From contig JAILFK010000058.1 in assembly GCA_024697595.1 (NCBI GenBank), positions 1-64,000 of the forward strand: a stretch of 64,000 bases of DNA, given 5' to 3'. This DNA is from Lachnospiraceae bacterium. Its GTDB lineage: Bacteria; Bacillota; Clostridia; Lachnospirales; Lachnospiraceae. Both the position numbers and the translations under genes were made by a program. Under the pieces are notes generated by a model that made no database searches, was not told where the DNA came from, and saw only the letters and a program-made list of their open reading frames with translations. The first letter of the stretch is position 1. The number at the start of each line of letters is the position of its first letter. Positions 1 through 9,005 of the stretch are shown here, piece after piece.

Positions 1-137
<137 letters not shown>

Positions 138-211
138 AATAAAATTTTTATTACTTTTTAAGCACAAATCAATTTTATAGAGTATGCATATAAAAATCTT
201 GCATATATAAA

Positions 212-745
212 TTAATTAGAGGACATAATGTACTCAAGATTTCTTGCAATATCCTCCACTGGTTCTTTCTTTCCACCTTCTTCCCACATAAGGAAACTAT
301 TTAGCAAAGCACCCGCATAGGCGTATCTACGATACATGGATTCATCTCTATCAGTCTTTATGTAATTCAACACAAATTCATTTATTCCCTCAAACACAAT
401 AGAATGAAGTCTATGTCTAGTTAGCGTCATAAAATATTCAGCATATTTATCAAAAAATTCAAAGGAAAATATTATATGATGATATTCAAAAAAACCATTG
501 TTGTTAGATTTTTCACCCTCAATTATGTATTCAGCAATAATAATATTTAAATAATCTGTAAGCACTTCATACACATCAGTATAATAATTATAAAATGATG
601 TCCTAGACACTCCAGCTCTCTTTACAATATCTGATATTTTCAATTTGCTAAACTCCGTAGTCTGCAACATTTGAATAACGGCTTCGCCAATACAACGTCT
701 TGTAAATTCTGTTTTTTGGTTTACTTTCAAATCTTTTATCTTCAT
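212..745 (-). CDS. TetR/AcrR-family transcriptional regulator
   Basis: A 177-residue protein with an N-terminal TetR-type helix-turn-helix at about residues 15-60 (KISDIVKRAGVSRTSFYNYY) and a helical ligand-binding half. The C-terminal layout resembles the DhaS-like subgroup of TetR proteins. A GGAG Shine-Dalgarno sequence lies just upstream of the ATG. It is divergent from the DegV-family gene at 877, and the shared spacer contains a perfect palindrome at 827-843 that is a natural operator candidate. The likely target is therefore its own gene and the DegV gene. The inducer is unknown; DegV partners suggest a lipid or small metabolite, but that is only inference. Confidence 0.85.
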   Translation of the reverse strand: MKIKDLKVNQKTEFTRRCIGEAVIQMLQTTEFSKLKISDIVKRAGVSRTSFYNYYTDVYEVLTDYLNIIIAEYIIEGEKSNNNGFFEYHHIIFSFEFFDKYAEYFMTLTRHRLHSIVFEGINEFVLNYIKTDRDESMYRRYAYAGALLNSFLMWEEGGKKEPVEDIARNLEYIMSSN

Positions 746-826
746 ATTATTCTCCAGGCTAAAAAAATGAACAAATAACCCCTTTTTGTAAATTGTATAT
801 CAATAAAGTATCTTTTACAATAGTAC

Positions 827-843
827 GTAGTTTTTAAAACTAC
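827..843. promoter_or_regulatory. 17-bp palindrome, candidate TetR operator
   Basis: GTAGTTTT-T-AAAACTAC is a perfect inverted repeat of 8-bp arms around one base. It lies 33 bp upstream of the DegV-family start codon and about 80 bp from the start of the divergent TetR gene. TetR proteins bind such short palindromes as dimers. No convincing -35/-10 pair could be fixed around it. Confidence 0.5.
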
Positions 844-876
844 ATTATTTTTGTTTTTCAATATATGGAGGAAGCC

Positions 877-1704
877 ATGATTAAATATGTAACTGATTCT
901 TCCTGCGACACCATCAAGTATGATGATGTTTCAGTTGAAGTTGCACCTTTAAAAATATATACAGATGAACGAGAGTTTGTGGATACAAGCGATATGGACG
1001 TCCATGAAATGCTAGACTACTTGTTGGCATACAAAAATCGTTCTTACACAGCTTGTCCTGACACTCAAAGTTGGCTTGACGCCTATGAAGGTGGAGATGA
1101 GATATATGTTGTCACAATGACAAGTCAGTTGTCTGGCACTTACAATAGCGCCTGCACAGCTCGCGATATATATCTAGAGACTCATCCAGATGCTAAGTTT
1201 TGTATCATTGACACTTTGTCAACAGGACCTGAGATGCGTCTGATGATGGAAAAAATTATTGAGTCAAAAAAAGCTGGTGACACCTTTGAGGAAGTGGAAA
1301 AAAAGACCAAAGAATATCTTGCAAAAACAAGACTATTCTTCGCTTTTAAATCCATCCATAACTTAGCCCAAAACGGTAGAGTAAACAAAGTTGTTGCTTC
1401 ACTGATTGGACCTTTAAACATCAGTATCATCGGTACTGCGAGCACAGATGGCAAGGTTGAGCCTACATCAAAATGTCGTGGTACTAAAAATGTAATATCA
1501 AAACTTATAGAAGACATAAAAGAAGCTGGATTTACTGGTGGAAAACTTAGAATTTGTCATATAGAAAATGAAAAATTGGCCACACAGGTTGGTGATGCTC
1601 TAAAGCAACACTTCCCAAGTTTGGATTTATCTATTTATCCTGCTCGCGGTCTTTGCAGCTACTATGGCGAACGCGGCGGAATCATAATAGGTTGTGAATG
1701 CTAA
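877..1704 (+). CDS. DegV family fatty-acid-binding protein
   Basis: A 275-residue DegV-family protein. It starts with the family signature VTDSSCD and has the second conserved motif SGTYNSA near residue 88, both part of the fatty-acid binding cleft. FakB-type members of the family deliver bound fatty acids to a kinase for phospholipid synthesis; no kinase gene is nearby. I chose the ATG at 877 over the upstream in-frame ATG at 865, because GGAGG (867-871) sits five bases before 877 and because the family normally begins directly with the IKYVTDSS strand. It is followed by a terminator shared with the convergent diguanylate cyclase gene. Confidence 0.88.
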   Translation: MIKYVTDSSCDTIKYDDVSVEVAPLKIYTDEREFVDTSDMDVHEMLDYLLAYKNRSYTACPDTQSWLDAYEGGDEIYVVTMTSQLSGTYNSACTARDIYLETHPDAKFCIIDTLSTGPEMRLMMEKIIESKKAGDTFEEVEKKTKEYLAKTRLFFAFKSIHNLAQNGRVNKVVASLIGPLNISIIGTASTDGKVEPTSKCRGTKNVISKLIEDIKEAGFTGGKLRICHIENEKLATQVGDALKQHFPSLDLSIYPARGLCSYYGERGGIIIGCEC

Positions 1705-1720
1705 TAACTAAATACTATTT

Positions 1721-1772
1721 AAAAAACGAGACGACTTTGAGGAATTGCCTCCTTTTAGTCGTCTCGATATTT
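1721..1772. terminator. Bidirectional rho-independent terminator
   Basis: A 10-bp perfect stem CGAGACGACT (1727-1736) / AGTCGTCTCG (1757-1766) with an inner GAGG/CCTC helix. It is preceded by six A and followed by a T-rich run, so it can serve both the DegV gene and the convergent gene ending at 1816. Confidence 0.85.
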
Positions 1773-1815
1773 TTATCGCTATTTTCACTTCATCAACGTA
1801 TTAAATCACTAAAGA

Positions 1816-3567
1816 TTATATCTCACCTTTCGTCTTACGCTTATGCTCATACATCTCATTGTCAGCGCGCTTCTCAGCATCATATACATTAGTACATTCA
1901 CCTGCCTTGCATATAATATGACCATAGGCGAACTGTAATTTTTCTTTATAAACACTGTTATTATTATATTCTTGTGTCTTTTGTTCAATCTCAGTAGTTA
2001 TTCTCTCATAATTATCTTCTAAATCCACCGCATAAATAACAGCTATAAATTCATCACCGCCAACACGATATACATCACCAGTCTTTGAAACTGCATTTCT
2101 TAGAATATTTGCCGCAGCAATAATGTACTCATCTCCAACAGCATGACCATTAGTATCATTTATCATCTTAAAATCATTTAGGTCAAAAGAAATAATCATA
2201 AAGGAATACTCTATCTCCGGTCTAAACTGATACTGCATCAACTTAGTCTGCAGCTCAATCTCCGTTTCCATAAACGCGCCCTTGTTGAGAAGCCTAGTCA
2301 TGGCATCTGTTCTTGCTTCCTGCTTGTACATTTCTGTCAATCGAGCCTCTTTATCTCTCTCCACAGATTTTCTGATCAGTACCACTGATAACACAATTAT
2401 AGCAATCATAAAACCGCCACGAATAATTCTCCCCCAGTCCGTAACATGTCTGTCTACTGAAAAATATGAAGCCACATCAATAGCTGCAACAACATATATA
2501 GCTATAGTTCCCAAATAAGGAATGACAGTAGCTGGCTCCTTGGGATTTTTCTTTCTATAAAATATATCTGCAATCATATACACAACTGTAATTATTATAA
2601 TTAAAACTATAAGTACTGCAGCTGTCACAATCACAACCATTGATGCCTCATGCATTGTTATATTGCGCAACGCCTCCATTAACATCATCGCAACCACAAG
2701 GAATCTAACAACTTTTGAAAAATGTATATGTGGTCTCTTGGCCAGATAATCAACCTGTACCGACAGCGGATATATAACCATAAGAGTTAAAATGTTTTTA
2801 ATAGCAGTATATATCTCAGAATATCCTGTCAAAATTTGGAACACCTGGGTCTCAATCAATAAAATTATTCCCATTACACATGAAAATATTCCAAATGAAC
2901 ACATCGCCTTCCTATGATCTGCATCCATTTCAACTGCGAAATAGGTATATAGCATTATACATATACCCCAAATCACGATGAAAAAGCTTGTGAAAAACAT
3001 TGGCATTCTGTCCATAATACTATTTCTCATGTATTCGGATGTGTCTTGTATCTTCGCCTGAATTATAAATGATGTAGCTCTAAGTGGCGTAACCATCAAT
3101 ACAATCTCTTTACCTGCATCAGTAGCTCTTAATGGAACAGTTCTGTTAACCACTCCAATATCATCACCAGCTATTCCTACTGCCTCTTCCGTATATGTAT
3201 ATACCTGTCGTGCATCCATCTCATCATTAGAATTTGCATCCTTTATATAAACCTTATAATCGAGGGCTCTCGAAAAGAAGCAAAGGGCACAGCCATCATC
3301 TATCTCGGCATCTTCTGGAATTCGATAAAAGAATAAGTGTCCCTCCCCAATATCATCCTTGGTGAATTTTATCTCATCTAATTCAAAGGTGTTTTCGTTC
3401 ATATCATACCACCCAGAATTACAATCTATATATTCATTTTTACTATTGAAAATTTTTCTGTTTTCTACACTGTGCGACCTCACTGCAATACCAATAAACC
3501 ACACAATCAAAGCCAACAAAAAAACCCCCATGCTAACCATTCTCTTTGCAACTGATTTACTATTCAT
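1816..3567 (-). CDS. Membrane-bound diguanylate cyclase (7TM sensor plus GGDEF)
   Basis: A 583-residue protein expected to make cyclic di-GMP from GTP. One membrane segment (about 11-30) precedes an extracytoplasmic beta-rich domain (about 35-185), followed by a bundle of about seven hydrophobic helices (about 190-400). This layout resembles 7TMR-DISM receptors. The C-terminal GGDEF domain (about 425-580) keeps the active-site motif RVGGDEF and the nucleotide-binding FDLNDFKMINDTNGHAVGDE, so it looks catalytically competent. The start codon is preceded by an AAGGG ribosome site. The gene is monocistronic in appearance: a terminator lies just downstream and the AI-2E-family gene upstream is separated by 45 bp. 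The ligand is unknown. The sensor kinase at 52459-54288 has a similar N-terminal half. Confidence 0.9.
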   Translation of the reverse strand: MNSKSVAKRMVSMGVFLLALIVWFIGIAVRSHSVENRKIFNSKNEYIDCNSGWYDMNENTFELDEIKFTKDDIGEGHLFFYRIPEDAEIDDGCALCFFSRALDYKVYIKDANSNDEMDARQVYTYTEEAVGIAGDDIGVVNRTVPLRATDAGKEIVLMVTPLRATSFIIQAKIQDTSEYMRNSIMDRMPMFFTSFFIVIWGICIMLYTYFAVEMDADHRKAMCSFGIFSCVMGIILLIETQVFQILTGYSEIYTAIKNILTLMVIYPLSVQVDYLAKRPHIHFSKVVRFLVVAMMLMEALRNITMHEASMVVIVTAAVLIVLIIIITVVYMIADIFYRKKNPKEPATVIPYLGTIAIYVVAAIDVASYFSVDRHVTDWGRIIRGGFMIAIIVLSVVLIRKSVERDKEARLTEMYKQEARTDAMTRLLNKGAFMETEIELQTKLMQYQFRPEIEYSFMIISFDLNDFKMINDTNGHAVGDEYIIAAANILRNAVSKTGDVYRVGGDEFIAVIYAVDLEDNYERITTEIEQKTQEYNNNSVYKEKLQFAYGHIICKAGECTNVYDAEKRADNEMYEHKRKTKGEI

Positions 3568-3612
3568 ACAATACCCTTTTTACAACGCCCTAACTCTTCT
3601 CCAACAATATCT

Positions 3613-4719
3613 CTAACTATCTTTTTCCTTTTCCATCTCAAGCTTTTCTAAATGACGATCAAACTGAACCTTGATTAAAGCTGCAATCGGAACAGCCACA
3701 ATCATACCTACAACACCACCTATAGCACCCCCTGCTATAAGCGCTGCCACCACCAAAAGCGGATGTACTGATATCGCATTTGAAAGTAACTTTGGATTTA
3801 ATACATTGCCATCAATAAACATTAAAATTACAAGGATTATCAATCCTATTATCATCTTATCAATTGCTGCAGTAGGAATACATCCAACAATTACAGCAAC
3901 TATACCTACCACTGGTCCTACATATGGAATCATATTTCCAATACCAACTAGTAGTCCCACTAAAACAGCATTCGGAATGCCAGCTATCTGAAGAACTATC
4001 ATGGCTACAACTCCAATAATCAAAGCATCCAAAAATTGACCTCTAATATATCCAGAGAAAGCTCTGTCTGCATCTGATAAAAATAGTTTAAGACCTTCTG
4101 TAGCCTTATCACCAAACATAAGTCTATATGCTCTTCCCCAATATCTCGTAATCCTCTTGCCATCTAGCATAAAGTAAATTGCGAATATAACTCCAAAAAT
4201 AAGACCTGAGAAGAAATTCTTCACTATCTCTGTCACCATGGTAACAGTATCTGTCACCTTATCCGGTGAAGATGTTATAGCTTCTAACTTATCAGTTATA
4301 AACAACCATATATCCTGATAATCATTTTGGAAAGTGACAAACATGGCCTGAATCGACTCTATACTAATAGATGATGTATTCTTATATACAGTCACACATA
4401 TAATTACAATAATTCCAACAATCACTAATATAACCAGCAAAAATGTCAATAAAACACTCAGGCCTCTCGCCCATTTATGCGGCTGCTTCTTATTGAAAAA
4501 GCTCTCAAACTTATTGACAATAGGCTGGAATAAATAACTTATTACAACACCGATTATCAAAGGTTTTAAAACAGCTGTTAGTATATTCCAGAATTTAGCC
4601 CAAAATCCTCCTGTGTGCAGTAAAATCGCAGCCAAACACACGGTGATGACTACTGTAACACAGGCATATACACAAATCTTGGTGTACTTAGGATCTAATT
4701 TGCTAAATAGTTTCTTCAT
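3613..4719 (-). CDS. AI-2E family membrane transporter (PerM/YdiK-like)
   Basis: A 368-residue integral membrane protein. Two N-terminal membrane helices (about 13-65) are followed by helices near 80-110, a soluble stretch (about 115-155), and a hydrophobic C-terminal region (about 160-355), as in the AI-2E/PerM family. The conserved late segment GLLVGIGNMIPYVGPVVG is present. Family members are proposed exporters of small molecules or Na+/H+ antiporters; the name does not prove autoinducer-2 transport. The ribosome site is GGGAGA. The gene reads in the same direction as the cyclase downstream (45-bp gap), so the two may be co-transcribed. The substrate cannot be told from sequence. Confidence 0.85.
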   Translation of the reverse strand: MKKLFSKLDPKYTKICVYACVTVVITVCLAAILLHTGGFWAKFWNILTAVLKPLIIGVVISYLFQPIVNKFESFFNKKQPHKWARGLSVLLTFLLVILVIVGIIVIICVTVYKNTSSISIESIQAMFVTFQNDYQDIWLFITDKLEAITSSPDKVTDTVTMVTEIVKNFFSGLIFGVIFAIYFMLDGKRITRYWGRAYRLMFGDKATEGLKLFLSDADRAFSGYIRGQFLDALIIGVVAMIVLQIAGIPNAVLVGLLVGIGNMIPYVGPVVGIVAVIVGCIPTAAIDKMIIGLIILVILMFIDGNVLNPKLLSNAISVHPLLVVAALIAGGAIGGVVGMIVAVPIAALIKVQFDRHLEKLEMEKEKDS

Positions 4720-4797
4720 ATAATATATCTCCCTATCAGATGTAAAGAATATACATCTATATTAAAAAAAATATCGTTGTTAATAGTATAACATACC

Positions 4798-5284
4798 TCA
4801 TAATTCTGTCGAATATATGAAACATTTCATATTTACCATTTCCCCAGAAATTTTTATATTTAACTCCTTTTCTCCACACTTCTCAAACCCCCTATGCTCA
4901 TAAAATTGGTATGAACAAAAATCATCTGTATACAAATATATTCTTTTTTGCTTTTTTCTCTTTCTTAATTCTTCAACCAAAAAAGTTCCTATTCCTCGAA
5001 CCTTTGAATCTGGATCACCTGCCAAAAATAATATTTCGCCATCAAGATCATACTTTTTAGAGCACTCCGCCAGCAATTCTTTGTTAACTGAAGCGTATAC
5101 CCCATCACTATCTCCCAAGAATAATTTTTGAATAAGCGACATAAATTTCAGTCGCCTTTATTAATTCGTCATACCAAAAGGACGAACCATATAAATATAA
5201 AAGGACCTTATTTTTCACGTATTTATCAAAATTCATACCTTTAATAGCAAAATTTATAACCTTTTTATAATCACTTCTATCCAA
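4798..5284 (-). pseudogene. GNAT N-acetyltransferase, broken by an internal deletion and frame change
   Basis: Two overlapping minus-strand reading frames together look like one GNAT enzyme. The upstream frame (TTG at 5284 to TAG at 5108, 58 codons) gives an N-terminal half including NFAIKGMNFDKYVKNK and ELIKATEIYVAY. The downstream frame (4798-5142, 114 codons) gives the acetyl-CoA binding half, with SKVRGIGTFLVEEL (R-x-x-G-x-G type loop) and the late motif FYEHRGFE. The 114-residue frame alone lacks the first strands of a GNAT fold and has no clear ribosome site. From memory of related proteins, roughly 30-40 residues between the halves are missing. A short functional protein from the downstream frame cannot be excluded. 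Confidence 0.65.
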
Positions 5285-5315
5285 TTTCTAACAATCATAA
5301 TATAGCCCCAGACAT

Positions 5316-5360
5316 TTGACAAGTTAGTTTTGCCTAACTATAATGTTAGCCGTAACTAAC
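5316..5360 (+). promoter_or_regulatory. Sigma-A promoter with two phased GTTAG-N6-CTAAC operators
   Basis: TTGACA (5316-5321) and TATAAT (5339-5344) are separated by exactly 17 bp. The spacer is filled by GTTAG-N6-CTAAC (5323-5338), and a second copy with the same N6 spacing follows the -10 (5345-5360). The copies are 22 bp apart, about two helical turns, so both would face the same side of the DNA. A 19-base stretch (TTAGTTTTGCCTAACTATA) matches the DtxR/IdeR iron box consensus TTAGGTTAGCCTAACCTAA at most positions. A metal-dependent repressor is therefore plausible; MarR or TetR control is also possible. GGGAGG (5380-5385) precedes the start codon. Confidence 0.75.
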
Positions 5361-5394
5361 TTTTATTTTTTCATAAAACGGGAGGATTAATATT

Positions 5395-7170
5395 ATGAAA
5401 AAACGAAGTACCCTATCCTGGGTGTTAGAATTCGCAGGAAGGAAAAAAAGTTTTTATTTAGGAAGTGTGCTTCTAGCCATTTTAGGTGTTGCAGCTTCCT
5501 TTGTTCCATATCTGATAATTGCAAATATAGTAGGAAATCTAATTCAGGGAAACCAAGATTTCACCTATTATATCTATCAGGTACTTTATATAGGAATAAG
5601 TTGGGTGGTAAGAATCACCTGCCATTCCATTTCAACCACCTTGTCTCACACTGCTACTTTTAATGTGCTAGGTGGCATCCGCAAACAGGTGTGTGATAAA
5701 CTTTCGAAAATTCCTTTGGGAAGTGTAATCGATGACAACAGCGGTACCTACAAAAATATAATTGTAGAACGTGTAGACTCAATGGAGACAACCTTGGCCC
5801 ATATCATCCCTGAATTTACAGCCAATATCTTGCTTCCAATTATAATGTTTATATATCTATTAAATATGGATTGGCGACTAGCTCTCTCCAATCTAATTCC
5901 TGTTGTAGTAGGTGTATTTTTTGCAGCAGTTATGATGTTTAAAAGCCAAGGTAGTTTTGAGTACACTGTGCAAAAAACCAAGCATCTAAACGATACAGCC
6001 GTGGAATATATAAACGGAATTGAAGTTATCAAAGCCTTTGGCAAAACCGGAAGTTCCTATGAAAAATTTACAGATGCAGCCAGAGAAGGCGCTCACTGTT
6101 TTATCGATTGGATGCGGGATTGCATCTGGTGGCAAGCTGGTATGATGAGCTTTATGCCAGCCACATTTTTAGGAATCTTACCTGTAGGCCTAATACTTGT
6201 GGGTAATGGAAGTTTAAGTCCAACTGATTTTATAATCGGTATCATTTTATCTGCAGGTCTTGTCACCCCTCTTGTCACTGCATTTTCATATATGGATGAC
6301 ATTATGAAAATGAACACTATCTTTGGAGAGGTCACTGAAATCCTAGAACGAGACGAAATGGTCCGTCCTGAGACTTTGACCCAAAAGCCAACTTCCTCAG
6401 ATATCTCATTAAAGGATGTGCATTTTACATACAAAGAAGCCGAAGTCTTAAAGGGCATCAATATGGAAATTCACCAGGGCAAAGTACATGCCATAGTTGG
6501 TCCTTCGGGATCTGGTAAGAGTACCATTGCCAAGCTAATTGATTCCCTGTGGGATGTAAATTCTGGTTCCATAACTTACGGCGGCGTAAATATTAAAGAT
6601 ATTCCACTTAATTATTATACAAGTCAAATTGCCTATGTTGCCCAGGACAACTACCTATTTGATATGAGTGTTATGGAAAATATTAGATTAGGCAATTCTA
6701 AAGCCAGCGATGAAGATGTGATAAATGCAGCCAAGAAATGTGGTTGTCACGACTTTATATCGAACCTTGAAAATGGTTATGACACTATTGTTGGCGGTGC
6801 AGGCGGACATCTATCAGGGGGTGAGAGACAACGAATCTGCATTGCCCGTGCAATGTTAAAGGATGCCCCTGTGGTAATTCTAGATGAAGCAACAGCCTAC
6901 ACTGATCCTGAAAACGAAGCTTTGGTTCAGTCAAGTGTGGCAAAACTTGTTCAGAACAAGACCTTGATTGTCATTGCACACCGCTTATCTACCATCACAG
7001 ATGCGGATGAAATCTTTGTCATAAATGATGGTTTAGTTGAAGCTCAAGGAACACATGAGGCATTATTAGAAAACTGCCCGCTCTATAATAATATGTGGCA
7101 AGCCCATACTATGACCAAGGATTCTCTAGATGATTCTAATGTATCAAACGAGGAGGTGTGTCATGCTTAA
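5395..7170 (+). CDS. ABC exporter half-transporter, subunit 1 (permease plus ATPase)
   Basis: A 591-residue half-transporter with an N-terminal six-helix membrane domain (about 15-310) and a C-terminal nucleotide-binding domain (about 335-570). The Walker A GPSGSGKST, the signature LSGGERQR, Walker B VVILDEAT and the H-loop AHR are all complete. It forms a heterodimer, by inference, with the next gene, which overlaps its last codons. Such pairs of the MsbA/IrtAB type export drugs, peptides or lipids, and some take part in siderophore import. The promoter carries an iron-box-like operator pair, which favours a metal-related role, but no substrate gene lies beside it. Confidence 0.9.
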   Translation: MKKRSTLSWVLEFAGRKKSFYLGSVLLAILGVAASFVPYLIIANIVGNLIQGNQDFTYYIYQVLYIGISWVVRITCHSISTTLSHTATFNVLGGIRKQVCDKLSKIPLGSVIDDNSGTYKNIIVERVDSMETTLAHIIPEFTANILLPIIMFIYLLNMDWRLALSNLIPVVVGVFFAAVMMFKSQGSFEYTVQKTKHLNDTAVEYINGIEVIKAFGKTGSSYEKFTDAAREGAHCFIDWMRDCIWWQAGMMSFMPATFLGILPVGLILVGNGSLSPTDFIIGIILSAGLVTPLVTAFSYMDDIMKMNTIFGEVTEILERDEMVRPETLTQKPTSSDISLKDVHFTYKEAEVLKGINMEIHQGKVHAIVGPSGSGKSTIAKLIDSLWDVNSGSITYGGVNIKDIPLNYYTSQIAYVAQDNYLFDMSVMENIRLGNSKASDEDVINAAKKCGCHDFISNLENGYDTIVGGAGGHLSGGERQRICIARAMLKDAPVVILDEATAYTDPENEALVQSSVAKLVQNKTLIVIAHRLSTITDADEIFVINDGLVEAQGTHEALLENCPLYNNMWQAHTMTKDSLDDSNVSNEEVCHA

Positions 7171-8899
7171 TATGTTAAAAAAATTCTTCGATTTCTGCAG
7201 TGAAATAAATCGAAAAAAATTATATAAATCTATAATACTAGGCGTATTTGATGCCATTTTTGGCGCAATGAAAATACCTGCAGCCTATGTGGCAATCAAT
7301 GCTGTATTGGATAAAAATATTACCACCAACACCATAGTAGCCGTTATTGTATTAATGCTTGTATCAACTGTTGGAAAAATGACAATAAATCGCTTCTCTA
7401 TGATGCTTCAGACTGAAGCAGGTTATGAAACTGCAGCCAACAAGCGAATCGAAATAGCTAAGCATCTACGCTATCTACCTATGGGCTATTTTAATGATAC
7501 AAGCCTCGGTCACATAACCTCTGTTACAACCAATAGTATGGAGGTAGTGGGAGACTTGGCCACTCGTGCAGTCATAATGATTGTTCAGGGTATTTTAGTA
7601 ACCGTAGTTATAGCAGCATCTATATTTTGCTTTGATATAAGAATTGGATTTATTGCTTTGATCGGCATAATTCTCTTTCTAATTATAAATATGAAGACAA
7701 ACTCACTCATGAGTACTGTCTCAGAAGAAAAAATAACTGCCGATAAGGACATTGTTGGTGTTGTATTGGAGTTTATCCAAGGTATTTCTGAAATTAGAAA
7801 TTACAATATGCTCTCTAAAAATACTTCTAAATTAAAGGAATCAATAGAGCGAAAACAAAAGGCGGATATCCAAGCTGAAAAAATTGCAATTCCATTTGTA
7901 AATCTACAAGCTCTAGTTTGTAAATTAACAGGTGTGGCAATTGTGGGAGCCTCTCTAATATTTTATTTAAATGGCACAATGGCTTTGGCTGATGCCATCA
8001 CCATGTTGATGTGTTCATTTATGTTGTTTGAAGCTTTAGATTCAGCAGGTGTCTACTCAGCACTTCTCAGAGTAATCGGCCGTTGTATAGACTTGGCAAA
8101 TGATATCTTGGCAATTCAACAGATGGATATTGAGGGAGAAGATATCACTCCTGCAAATAGAGATATCCATTTAGAGCATGTATCCTTTGCATATGAAAAC
8201 AAGAAAATTATAGATGATATAACTCTCGATATAAAAGAAAATACAACCACTGCCATTGTCGGTCCTTCCGGTGGTGGAAAGACCACCATCACCTCTTTAA
8301 TTTCCCGTTTTTGGGATGTGGATGAGGGAAGTGTCACCCTTGGTGGAAGAGATGTAAGGGATTATAGTTTTGACTCTCTGATGAAAAACTTCTCCTTTGT
8401 ATTCCAAAAGGTTTATCTCTTTGAAGATACCATTGCCAACAACATACGTTTCGGCAAACCGGAAGCTTCAATGGAAGAAGTTATAGAAGCAGCTAAAAAA
8501 GCTTCCTGCCATGACTTTATAAGTGCCCTTTCTGATGGATATGATACTGTAATCGGCGAGGGTGGCGCCACACTTTCTGGCGGAGAAAAGCAGCGTATTG
8601 CCATTGCAAGAGCAATTATGAAAAATGCTCCTATCATTATCCTAGATGAGGCGACAGCCAATGTGGATCCAGAAAATGAGAAAGAACTCACTGCCGCCAT
8701 CTCTAATCTAACTAATGAAAAAACCATAATTATGATTGCTCACAGATTAAAAACTGTGCGACATGCAGATCAAATCGTGGTTATAAATAATGGTAAAGTT
8801 CAGCAGCTCGGTAAACATGATGACCTTATCAAAGAAGAAGGTATTTATAAAAACTTCGTCTCAGGTCGTACCGAAGCAGTTAGCTGGAAATTAAATTAA
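7163..8899 (+). CDS. ABC exporter half-transporter, subunit 2 (permease plus ATPase)
   Basis: A 578-residue partner of the preceding gene with the same plan: membrane domain to about residue 305 and nucleotide-binding domain about 330-560. Walker A is GPSGGGKTT, the signature LSGGEKQR, Walker B IIILDEAT and the H-loop AHR. An in-frame start at 7130 exists, but AGGAGG at 7151-7156 sits six bases before the ATG at 7163, which I prefer. The start overlaps the stop of subunit 1 by 8 bp, indicating translational coupling and equal dosage. A terminator hairpin follows at 8931. Confidence 0.9.
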   Translation: MLNMLKKFFDFCSEINRKKLYKSIILGVFDAIFGAMKIPAAYVAINAVLDKNITTNTIVAVIVLMLVSTVGKMTINRFSMMLQTEAGYETAANKRIEIAKHLRYLPMGYFNDTSLGHITSVTTNSMEVVGDLATRAVIMIVQGILVTVVIAASIFCFDIRIGFIALIGIILFLIINMKTNSLMSTVSEEKITADKDIVGVVLEFIQGISEIRNYNMLSKNTSKLKESIERKQKADIQAEKIAIPFVNLQALVCKLTGVAIVGASLIFYLNGTMALADAITMLMCSFMLFEALDSAGVYSALLRVIGRCIDLANDILAIQQMDIEGEDITPANRDIHLEHVSFAYENKKIIDDITLDIKENTTTAIVGPSGGGKTTITSLISRFWDVDEGSVTLGGRDVRDYSFDSLMKNFSFVFQKVYLFEDTIANNIRFGKPEASMEEVIEAAKKASCHDFISALSDGYDTVIGEGGATLSGGEKQRIAIARAIMKNAPIIILDEATANVDPENEKELTAAISNLTNEKTIIMIAHRLKTVRHADQIVVINNGKVQQLGKHDDLIKEEGIYKNFVSGRTEAVSWKLN

Positions 8900-8930
8900 T
8901 ATTGCCCATTTTAAATTCCTAAATCATATA

Positions 8931-8980
8931 AAAAGACAGGTGAAGGCCCATTTTTCAATAAAACCTCCACTTGTCTTTTT
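8931..8980. terminator. Bidirectional rho-independent terminator
   Basis: AAAAGACAGGTG (8931-8942) pairs with CACTTGTCTTTT (8968-8979) through one G-U-type pair, and the helix extends inward through AGG/CCT. It lies between the convergent ABC exporter and GH3 genes, with A and T runs on both flanks. Confidence 0.8.
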
Positions 8981-9005
8981 TTATATTTTCTATATATCTA
9001 TTCTA

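Noticed and set aside
1698..1892. 64-codon plus-strand ORF after the DegV gene
   Set aside because: It runs through the terminator hairpin and into the convergent cyclase gene, has low-complexity hydrophobic content and no ribosome site.
5395..8899. ABC pair as a bacteriocin or lantibiotic exporter
   Set aside because: There is no C39 peptidase domain and no small peptide or modification gene nearby.
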